Part shown: piece after piece, positions 6,722-12,398 of the stretch | Position numbering within the stretch: the stretch's first letter is position 1 | Layout of the letters: each line of letters opens with the position of its first letter | Source of the DNA: Bacteroidia bacterium | GTDB lineage: Bacteria > Bacteroidota > Bacteroidia > NS11-12g > UBA955 | Assembly (NCBI GenBank): GCA_023258655.1 | Contig: JALQWO010000038.1 | Span: 1-12,398, forward strand | DNA: 12,398 nt | Direction: 5' to 3' | The notes under the pieces: model-generated | What the model was told of the DNA's origin: nothing | Seen by the model: only the letters and a program-made list of their open reading frames with translations | The model's database searches: none | Translations under genes and position numbers: made by a program

Positions 6722-8953
6722 ATGGCAGCTCCCGAGTTTCAATTTACGTTCATCAAGCGCTTTTGGCAAATCCTGATTGGCGGTACCATCGCGGTATTTT
6801 TGCTTTTTTTCCTGGTGACTTTTGGCCTTTTTGGGGACATGCCGGATGTAGAGGATTTGGAAAACCCCAAGAATGCGCTGAGTTCTGAAATTTTGGGGGA
6901 TGACGGCACACTCATTGGAAGCTTTTACCTGGAGAATCGAATCAACACGGCCCACAAGGACATAGCCCCTTGTGTGTTCCAGGCATTGGAAGCCACGGAG
7001 GATGTGCGTTTTCGCTCACACTCGGGTATTGATGTGCGGGGAACCATTCGCGCCATTGTGGCGTTGGGACAAGATGGCGGAGCCTCTACCCTCACCCAGC
7101 AGCTGTCTGAGAACTTGTTTTACCGATTCCAAAAGCCATCGACCAAAATCGGCATGGTTATGCAGAAATTCAAAGAATGGGTGATTGCCGTTGAATTGGA
7201 ACGTCGCTATACCAAAAACGAAATCATCACCATGTACCTGAATACCGTTCCGTTTTCGGGCATTTCATTTGGTATTGAATCTGCATCAAAGGAATTCTTC
7301 AACAAAAAACCCAAAGACCTCAAAATCGAGGAAGCCGCTGTTCTCATCGGCATGCTGAAGGCAAACCACCGCTACAACCCGAAATTCAATCCCGACAAAT
7401 CACTCTCCCGCCGCAATACCGTGTTGGAGCAGATGAACAAATATAATTTTCTGTCCGATGACAGTGTAGAATTACTCAAAGCCCTCCCCATCAAAATCAA
7501 TTACCGCAGTGCGGAAATGGATGGGATGGCACAGTATTTCAAATACTATCTGGGAGAATATTTAAAACCTTGGTGCAAGGAGCGCGGCATTGACCTTTAC
7601 CGAAGTGGTTTAAAAATTTACACCACCCTCAACCCCAAATTGCAGCAATATGCTGAGAAGGCTGTCCAAACCCATATGCCGGATCTTCAAAGTCAGTTCG
7701 ACAAAAGCTGGGGAAAGGAAAAACCTTGGCGCTATGTGACTACCCGACAGGTTATCCCCGGGTTTATTGAAAGCGCCCTCAAAAAGACGGAGCGCTACAA
7801 AGCCTTGGCGGAAGAATTGGGCGATGATTCGGCGAAGATTATTCGCGAGTTGAAAAAGCCCATCAAAATGACCGTTTTCAGTTGGAGAGGTGATATCGAT
7901 ACGATCATGTCGCCCTACGACAGTATGGCTTACATCAAAAAGGTGCTCATGGCGGGTTTTATAGCCGTGCAGCCTGAAACAGGCCATGTGAAAGCTTGGG
8001 TTGGGGGAATCAACCACAAATATTTCAAATATGACCACGTAAACAAACGCGCGCGCCGTCAGGTTGGATCTACGTTCAAGCCCATCGTTTACGCCACTGC
8101 CATAGACATCAATCAAATGACCCCTTGCACGGAATTCCCCCGGGAAAGGACCGTTTTTGTGAGCAATGGAGAAGAATGGAGTCCGCGCAATGCAGATGGC
8201 AAATCTGGAGGCATTTGGACAATGACCAAGGGACTGGCGCTGTCTGACAATTTGATTACTGCCCAAGTGATGAAGAGTTTGGGAGAAGATGCTCCTGAAA
8301 TCGTGGTGAAGTTTGCGGAACGCGTGGGGATTGAAGAAAATCGCATCCCAAAAGTACCCAGTATCTGTTTGGGAACCATGGAATTATCACCCTTTGAGAT
8401 GGCCAGCGCTTACAGTGCTTTCGCCAATAACGGATTGTGGGTAGAACCGTCGTTCCTGTTGCGCATTGAAGACAAGAATGGTAACGTATTGGAAGAATTC
8501 AATCAGCCCAAAACAGACCAAGTATTGAGTGCGGAGAAAGCTTACATGATGTTCCGGATGTTGGAGAATGTAGTGAACGGCGGTACCGGCAGTAGAATTC
8601 GCGGCGGAAAATTTGCCATCGAGGGACACATTGCGGGTAAAACAGGCACCACCCAAGGATCTGCGGACGGATGGTTCATGGGACTTACCAAGAATTTGGT
8701 ATGTGCTACTTGGGTTGGCGCGGATGATCCAACCGTAAGGATTCGTGGTTCGCTGATTGGACAAGGTTCCAATATGAGTTTGCCGATTTATGGCTATTTC
8801 CTTAAAGCCGCGCTGGGCGATAAATCCACGGGTATTGTGACCGATCCATTGGATTTGCCGGAGGGGTTCGATGCCAGTATTTTGGATTGCAGTCGGCGTG
8901 CCGAGGCCGCCACCCAGCATTCCCCGGCAAATATTCCTGGACTGGGCGAATAA
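6722..8953 (+). CDS. Class A penicillin-binding protein (PBP1A), glycosyltransferase-transpeptidase
   Basis: A bifunctional murein synthase of 743 residues that polymerises lipid II and cross-links the stem peptides on the outer face of the inner membrane. One membrane helix lies at about 15-38. The GT51 domain (about 60-240) shows ATEDVRFRSHSGID with catalytic Glu93, then GGASTLTQQL (119-128), ELERRYTKNEI (158-168) and a TMYLNTVPFSG motif. The transpeptidase domain shows GSTFKP with nucleophile Ser450 and Lys453, the SDN triad (508-510) and KTGTT (640-644). All catalytic motifs are intact and the length is normal for Bacteroidota. A short tail (about 715-743) follows. The ATG at 6722 comes 54 bp after the SprE/PorW-like stop with no terminator between, so both are probably co-transcribed. 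Gene names mrcA or ponA would fit, but I leave the symbol open. Confidence 0.96.
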   Translation: MAAPEFQFTFIKRFWQILIGGTIAVFLLFFLVTFGLFGDMPDVEDLENPKNALSSEILGDDGTLIGSFYLENRINTAHKDIAPCVFQALEATEDVRFRSHSGIDVRGTIRAIVALGQDGGASTLTQQLSENLFYRFQKPSTKIGMVMQKFKEWVIAVELERRYTKNEIITMYLNTVPFSGISFGIESASKEFFNKKPKDLKIEEAAVLIGMLKANHRYNPKFNPDKSLSRRNTVLEQMNKYNFLSDDSVELLKALPIKINYRSAEMDGMAQYFKYYLGEYLKPWCKERGIDLYRSGLKIYTTLNPKLQQYAEKAVQTHMPDLQSQFDKSWGKEKPWRYVTTRQVIPGFIESALKKTERYKALAEELGDDSAKIIRELKKPIKMTVFSWRGDIDTIMSPYDSMAYIKKVLMAGFIAVQPETGHVKAWVGGINHKYFKYDHVNKRARRQVGSTFKPIVYATAIDINQMTPCTEFPRERTVFVSNGEEWSPRNADGKSGGIWTMTKGLALSDNLITAQVMKSLGEDAPEIVVKFAERVGIEENRIPKVPSICLGTMELSPFEMASAYSAFANNGLWVEPSFLLRIEDKNGNVLEEFNQPKTDQVLSAEKAYMMFRMLENVVNGGTGSRIRGGKFAIEGHIAGKTGTTQGSADGWFMGLTKNLVCATWVGADDPTVRIRGSLIGQGSNMSLPIYGYFLKAALGDKSTGIVTDPLDLPEGFDASILDCSRRAEAATQHSPANIPGLGE

Positions 8954-8954
8954 G

Positions 8955-8985
8955 TTGCTTTTGTTAAATTATTTCATTATATTTG
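8955..8985 (+). promoter_or_regulatory. Promoter of rpmE
   Basis: TTG at 8955-8957 and TATATTTG at 8978-8985 are separated by 20 bases, a good match to the Bacteroidota -33/-7 arrangement (TTG and TAnnTTTG). The expected start of transcription is near 8990, giving a leader of about 20 nt before the ATG at 9011. It lies directly after the PBP1A stop, so rpmE can be expressed independently of the envelope genes. Confidence 0.75.
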
Positions 8986-9010
8986 CACCCCTTAAAAAGT
9001 AAAAAATCTC

Positions 9011-9259
9011 ATGAAACCCGATATTCATCCTTCAAATTATCGCAAAGTTGTATTCAAAGACATGAGCTGTGACCACAGTTTCTTGGTGCACAGTTGTGTT
9101 AACACCAAAGAGACCATTGTATGGGAAGATGGCAACGAGTATCCTTTGTACAAATTGGAAATTTCTTCTATGTCACACCCTTTCTACACTGGTAAGCAGA
9201 ATTTGATCGACACGGCGGGACGTATCGACAAGTTCATGAAGCGCTACAACAAAAAGTAA
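9011..9259 (+). CDS. rpmE: Ribosomal protein bL31, type B
   Basis: An 82-residue ribosomal protein that bridges the two subunits on the central protuberance. It begins MKPDIHPSNYRKVVFKDMSC and contains YPLYKLEISSMSHPFYTGK and DTAGRIDKFMKRY, which mark the type B (RpmE2/YkgM-like) form. Type B lacks the insertion and zinc-binding cysteine set of type A. Here only Cys20 and Cys29 are present, with no CxxC pair, so zinc binding is unlikely. This is the usual L31 form in Bacteroidota, so it need not be a zinc-starvation paralogue. It has its own promoter upstream and an intrinsic terminator 31 bp after the stop, making a single-gene transcript likely. Confidence 0.97.
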   Translation: MKPDIHPSNYRKVVFKDMSCDHSFLVHSCVNTKETIVWEDGNEYPLYKLEISSMSHPFYTGKQNLIDTAGRIDKFMKRYNKK

Positions 9260-9290
9260 TTTTTGCTGTCGGCCTGAAACCGAAATCTTC

Positions 9291-9325
9291 AAAAAGCCAA
9301 CCCTTTCGGGTTGGCTTTTTTGTTT
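9291..9325 (+). terminator. Intrinsic terminator after rpmE
   Basis: A perfect 13-bp stem, 9291-9303 (AAAAAGCCAACCC) and 9308-9320, with loop TTTC, is followed by further T residues. It ends rpmE transcription and, because the arms carry both A and T runs, could also act on the other strand. Its 3' arm contains the TTG that would serve as the -33 element of the next gene. Confidence 0.92.
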
Positions 9326-9339
9326 TTGCTGTAAATTTG
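9311..9339 (+). promoter_or_regulatory. Promoter of the GlmU-like gene, probably giving a leaderless mRNA
   Basis: TTG at 9311-9313 and TAAATTTG at 9332-9339 are 18 bases apart, matching the Bacteroidota consensus. The -7 element ends only 4 nt before the ATG at 9344, so transcription should begin at or within a few bases of the start codon. The -33 part lies inside the rpmE terminator. Confidence 0.7.
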
Positions 9340-9343
9340 TTTC

Positions 9344-10531
9344 ATGATCCTACTGTTCACTGAACCCGAGAACATCGCCAACCTTTACCCGCTCACCCTC
9401 ACGCGCCCGGCTGCAGATTTGCGTTGCGGCATTCTCACGGTGGCAGAAAAATGGGCGCACGAATTGGGTGTGGCAAAGTCGGACGTAGGATTTGTAACGC
9501 GCGACTATCTACAGTCGGCCGGGAGCCCCTTTCCGCCCATGGTCACTAGCCAACCCGCATTGTTCATCCATGGATCGGCACTGCCAAACCCCAATTTGGT
9601 GACAGCAGTAAAAGCCTTATCGCTTGGACAGGCATTGGTACACGACGGAAAGACAGTGGCTCATCTCAGTATGAATGCACAAGAAACACCCAACAGTGTT
9701 GTGACCTTTGAAGATAGCATGGATTGGATTGATAGACCTTATCACATCTTTTCTTTCAATGGCAAAGAGATAGTACAAGATTTCGCCCGAATAACTTCAG
9801 GACGAACATCGGCCCCTTTGTCGAACAGCAACCAAACACTGGGTGATTACCCCATTTTTTTGGAAGAAGGCGCCAAAGTGGAGTGTTGTACATTGAACGC
9901 CAAAGAGGGACCCATCTACATTGGTAAAAATGCAGAAATCATGGAGGGCGGATTGGTGAGAGGACCGCTTGCCTTGTGCGAGGGGGCAGTATTGAAAATG
10001 GGCAGCAAAGTGTATAGCGCCACCACCCTCGGTCCATACAGCGTGGCCGGCGGTGAGATTTCCAATGTGGTGTTCTGGGGGTATAGCAACAAAGGTCATG
10101 ATGGATTTTTGGGCAATGCAGTACTGGGTCAGTGGTGCAACATTGGTGCGGATTCCAATGCGTCGAATTTGAAAAACACCTATGATGAGGTCAAGGTATG
10201 GAATTATGCTTCCGGGCGATTTGAGCGCAGTGGACAACAGTTTTGCGGATTAATCATGGGCGACCACAGCAAGTGTGGCATCAATACAATGTTTAATACA
10301 GGTACCGTTGTGGGTGTTGGATGCAATTTGTTTGGGGCTGGATTCCCTCGGCAGTTTGTTCCTGATTTCAGTTGGGGCGGTGCACAAGGCTTCGTCACAC
10401 ACAAATTGGACGCGGTCCACAAGACTGCCAGTTTGGTATTGCCGCGCAGAAAACAGACCTATGGCGATTTTGAAAAAAGCGTCATGGAGGCTGTTTTTGC
10501 GCTTACTGAGCCGCTTCGCGGCGAAGGTTAA
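9344..10531 (+). CDS. GlmU-like putative sugar nucleotidyltransferase with left-handed beta-helix
   Basis: A 395-residue protein of a conserved Bacteroidota family usually annotated as GlmU-like or putative sugar nucleotidyltransferase. The N-terminal part (about 1-155) begins with an ILLFTEPE strand and YPLTLTRPAADLRCGILT, where true nucleotidyltransferases have the glycine-rich LAAGxGTRM loop; that loop is not present. The C-terminal part (about 165-345) has hexapeptide-type repeats of a left-handed beta-helix, such as GPIYIGKNAEIMEGGLVRGP and CNIGADSNASNLKNTY, ending in VPDFSWGG. The helical tail has LVLPRR. The reaction is unknown; sugar-1-phosphate uridylyl or acetyl transfer is a guess from fold. 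The ATG at 9344 is supported by the family N-terminus, although almost no leader is expected. The 3' end overlaps the convergent EamA gene by 29 bp. Confidence 0.88.
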   Translation: MILLFTEPENIANLYPLTLTRPAADLRCGILTVAEKWAHELGVAKSDVGFVTRDYLQSAGSPFPPMVTSQPALFIHGSALPNPNLVTAVKALSLGQALVHDGKTVAHLSMNAQETPNSVVTFEDSMDWIDRPYHIFSFNGKEIVQDFARITSGRTSAPLSNSNQTLGDYPIFLEEGAKVECCTLNAKEGPIYIGKNAEIMEGGLVRGPLALCEGAVLKMGSKVYSATTLGPYSVAGGEISNVVFWGYSNKGHDGFLGNAVLGQWCNIGADSNASNLKNTYDEVKVWNYASGRFERSGQQFCGLIMGDHSKCGINTMFNTGTVVGVGCNLFGAGFPRQFVPDFSWGGAQGFVTHKLDAVHKTASLVLPRRKQTYGDFEKSVMEAVFALTEPLRGEG

Positions 10532-11363
10532 TCCGCACATTCAGTAACATCCCAAGCAGTACCATGCCCATACCCACAAACTGCAGCCATTGGTATTGCT
10601 CTTCAAACAACAATACGCCGAAGCCTGCACCCCAAATAATTCCGGCATAACTAATCGCAGAGACATTGGATGCTTTATCAGATTGGTACGCACGGGTCAT
10701 AAAAAATTGCCCCAACTGCGTTGTCACCCCTGTCATCAGCAACCAGAGCCATTCTACACCCAACGGCCATCGCCAAGCATCATCGTACAGGCCACCCACG
10801 AGCAACGACAAAGGCAGTGTTATCAGCGGAAAATAGAACACCACCACATTGGGATTCTCAAGATTTTTCAGCCTTCTGATGGTATTGTAAGCGAATGCGG
10901 AGAACAGCGCACCTCCCAAGCCCGCAATTACACCGGCCAGGGTTACCACTTGCGACACGCCATTGACAACCACAACGCCCATCAGGCAAATCGCAAAAAA
11001 CAAATAACTCAGGGGATGATTTTTTTCATCGCCCAACGCCACAGCCACGAGCGTAGTAAGGATGGGCGACAAATAATGAATCACGATGGCATTGCCCAGC
11101 GGCATCACCTGTAATGTGTAGAAATAACAGAACAAACCGATGGATCCGAATAGTCCCCGCATCGCCAACAATCGGGGATTTTTACCCCAAGGTGATTGCT
11201 TCAATTGGAAAAGCACTATCAAACTCAGGAAAATTTGAACGATGGCGCGAAAGAAAACCACTTCCGACACAGGCATGTGATGAACAAATTTCACCGAAAC
11301 ATTCATCAAGCCAAAGGAAAGCGATGCCAACAACATCAACCAAACTCCGCGCGACACTTTCAT
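10503..11363 (-). CDS. EamA/DMT-family membrane transporter
   Basis: A 286-residue membrane protein of the drug/metabolite transporter superfamily, usually an exporter of amino acids or other small metabolites. It shows two EamA halves of five helices each (about 8-134 and 146-276). The first has the typical start WLMLLASLSFGLMNVSVKF, an FFRA motif (37-40) after helix 2 begins, and YTLQVMPLGNAIVIHYLSPI; the second has a matching FMTRAYQSDKAS and SYAGIIWGAGFGVLLFEE. A basic tail (NLRREAAQ) ends in the cytoplasm. The substrate cannot be read from the sequence. The ATG at 11361-11363 lies 4 nt after a TATCTTTG element. A later start at Met10 would cut into helix 1. The stop lies inside the convergent GlmU-like gene; no terminator is seen there. 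Confidence 0.92.
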   Translation of the reverse strand: MKVSRGVWLMLLASLSFGLMNVSVKFVHHMPVSEVVFFRAIVQIFLSLIVLFQLKQSPWGKNPRLLAMRGLFGSIGLFCYFYTLQVMPLGNAIVIHYLSPILTTLVAVALGDEKNHPLSYLFFAICLMGVVVVNGVSQVVTLAGVIAGLGGALFSAFAYNTIRRLKNLENPNVVVFYFPLITLPLSLLVGGLYDDAWRWPLGVEWLWLLMTGVTTQLGQFFMTRAYQSDKASNVSAISYAGIIWGAGFGVLLFEEQYQWLQFVGMGMVLLGMLLNVRINLRREAAQ

Positions 11364-11367
11364 GTTG

Positions 11368-11375
11368 CAAAGATA
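11368..11375 (-). promoter_or_regulatory. -7 element of the EamA gene, probably giving a leaderless mRNA
   Basis: On the minus strand this reads TATCTTTG, an exact TAnnTTTG match, ending 4 nt before the ATG at 11363. The -33 region falls in the loop and arm of the malate dehydrogenase terminator and has no clear TTG there. Confidence 0.55.
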
Positions 11376-11381
11376 CCCAAA

Positions 11382-11411
11382 AACAAAAAGGGCCTTGCGG
11401 CCCTTTTTGTT
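11382..11411 (-). terminator. Intrinsic terminator after malate dehydrogenase
   Basis: A perfect 13-bp stem (11382-11394 with 11399-11411) with a 4-nt loop and a GGGCC/GGCCC core. In the direction of mdh transcription the stem ends in T residues, followed by another T run before EamA. It lies 39 bp after the mdh stop. Being symmetric it could work on both strands. Confidence 0.9.
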
Positions 11412-11450
11412 GCTAATCTATACGAAATTGAATTCGAATGGATTCTGATT

Positions 11451-12374
11451 TTACAAAGCAGCATTCATGCTACGCACGGCGGCGGCACTCTTTTCAAATT
11501 CTGCTTTTTCAGCGTCGTTCAACGACAACTCTACAATGCGCTCCCAACCTTGTTTACCCAAGATCACCGGAACACCGATACAAATATCAGACTGACCGTA
11601 TTCACCATCCAATGAAACACAGCAAGGCATCATTTTCTTTTGGTCACAAACAATACTTTGCACCAACACACTCACAGCCGCTCCAGGGGCATACCAAGCA
11701 CTGGTGCCCAACATGCCTGTCAATGTAGCTCCACCCACCATGGTATCAGCTTTCACCTTCGCCAACACATCCTCAGACAAAAACTCAGACACCGGAACGC
11801 CTTTGTATGACGCCAAACGCGTCAAAGGAATCATGGTGGTATCACCGTGACCACCGATAACCATTCCATCTACATCTGCTGCAGGACATCCCAAAGCAGT
11901 AGACAGATAGTATTTGAAACGCGCAGAATCCAATGCGCCACCCATACCAATGATGCGATTCTTAGGCAATCCAGAGGTAGTCTTTGCCAGGTAAGTCATG
12001 GTATCCATAGGATTACTTACAATCACAAACACAGCATTTGGTGAGTGCGCCAAGCAATTTTCCATCACGGTTTTCACGATACCCGCATTGATACCAATCA
12101 ATTCTTCACGGGTCATCCCAGGTTTGCGGGGAATACCACTGGTGATCACAACAACGTCGCTACCTGCTGTCTTGCTGTAGTCATTCGTACTACCTGAAAT
12201 GCGCGTATCGAAACCATTCAACGCTGCCGTTTGCATCAAATCGAGAGCTTTACCTTCGGCAAAGTTCTCTTTGATGTCCAACAACACAACTTCTGCTGCG
12301 AAATTCTTAATTGCAATGTACTCCGCGCAGCTTGCGCCCACGTTTCCTGCTCCGATTACACTGATTTTGCTCAT
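11451..12374 (-). CDS. mdh: Malate dehydrogenase (NAD-dependent, LDH-like type)
   Basis: Oxidises malate to oxaloacetate with NAD+ in the TCA cycle, in the cytoplasm. The 307-residue protein has the nucleotide motif GAGNVG (8-13) and Asp33 at the end of the second strand (LLDI), which favours NAD over NADP. The substrate loop PRKPGMTR (82-89) has Arg83 at the position that is Gln102 in lactate dehydrogenase, so malate specificity is expected, and Arg89 is the mobile-loop arginine. Asp149 and Arg152 in GGALDSARF and His176 in GGHGDT form the catalytic set. Length is near the family norm of 305-315. This is the LDH-like (type 3) class, common in Bacteroidota. The ATG at 12372-12374 lies 24 bp from the window edge; no promoter is visible in that stretch. 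An intrinsic terminator follows. Confidence 0.97.
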   Translation of the reverse strand: MSKISVIGAGNVGASCAEYIAIKNFAAEVVLLDIKENFAEGKALDLMQTAALNGFDTRISGSTNDYSKTAGSDVVVITSGIPRKPGMTREELIGINAGIVKTVMENCLAHSPNAVFVIVSNPMDTMTYLAKTTSGLPKNRIIGMGGALDSARFKYYLSTALGCPAADVDGMVIGGHGDTTMIPLTRLASYKGVPVSEFLSEDVLAKVKADTMVGGATLTGMLGTSAWYAPGAAVSVLVQSIVCDQKKMMPCCVSLDGEYGQSDICIGVPVILGKQGWERIVELSLNDAEKAEFEKSAAAVRSMNAAL

Positions 12375-12398
12375 GGCGTATTGATTTTTGTTTTGGTA

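Noticed and set aside
7610..8266. 218-residue minus-strand open frame inside PBP1A
   Set aside because: It is opposite the transpeptidase domain, whose motifs are intact; the frame is a shadow of its codon bias.
10590..11114. 174-residue plus-strand open frame inside the EamA gene
   Set aside because: It is rich in His, Gln and Arg, as expected for the complement of a membrane-protein gene, and has no promoter or domain.
1..12398. Mobile element, prophage, defence island or CRISPR array
   Set aside because: No transposase, integrase, phage protein, direct-repeat array or nuclease-type gene is present; all frames are explained by conserved chromosomal genes.

Overview
The window is a compact stretch of a Bacteroidota chromosome. 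The evidence is a SprE/PorW-type type IX secretion lipoprotein, an ATP synthase a subunit with the phylum's signal peptide and periplasmic extension, a type B ribosomal protein L31, a GlmU-like beta-helix protein typical of the phylum, and promoters of the TAnnTTTG type. Ribosome binding sites are A-rich with no clear Shine-Dalgarno, as usual in this phylum. I cannot place it below phylum with confidence; the gene set fits Flavobacteriia-like or Chitinophagia-like lineages.

Layout. Positions 1-3507, all on the minus strand, hold one apparent operon read right to left: bactofilin, a small AtpZ/AtpI-like protein, a four-helix membrane protein, then atpB (a), atpE (c), atpF (b) and atpH (delta, cut by the left edge). 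A good -7 element lies just upstream of bactofilin, and a 10-bp hairpin sits between atpE and atpF. atpA and atpG presumably follow beyond the left edge; atpD and atpC are not upstream and must lie elsewhere. Next (3576-3956, minus) is a membrane-anchored coiled-coil protein resembling the N-terminal part of Bacteroidota M23 peptidases but lacking the peptidase domain. Divergent from it are the SprE/PorW-like TPR lipoprotein (4013-6667) and a class A penicillin-binding protein (6722-8953). Then come rpmE type B (9011-9259) with its own promoter and terminator, the GlmU-like protein (9344-10531), and on the minus strand an EamA/DMT transporter (10503-11363) and malate dehydrogenase (11451-12374).

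How it works together. The left third is energy conversion: the membrane Fo sector with assembly helpers, coupled to a bactofilin scaffold. The middle is cell envelope: the M23-like remnant, a type IX secretion accessory lipoprotein and a murein synthase. The right part is housekeeping: ribosome, a probable sugar-nucleotide enzyme, a metabolite exporter and a TCA-cycle dehydrogenase.

No mobile element, CRISPR array, tRNA or rRNA was seen. All intergenic gaps are under 100 bases. I did not find a convincing new multi-gene defence or biosynthetic system. The most unusual signals are two genes whose -7 element ends only 4 nt before the ATG (probable leaderless mRNAs), each directly after a 13-bp terminator hairpin; the intercistronic hairpin in the atp operon; and the M23-like gene without a peptidase domain.
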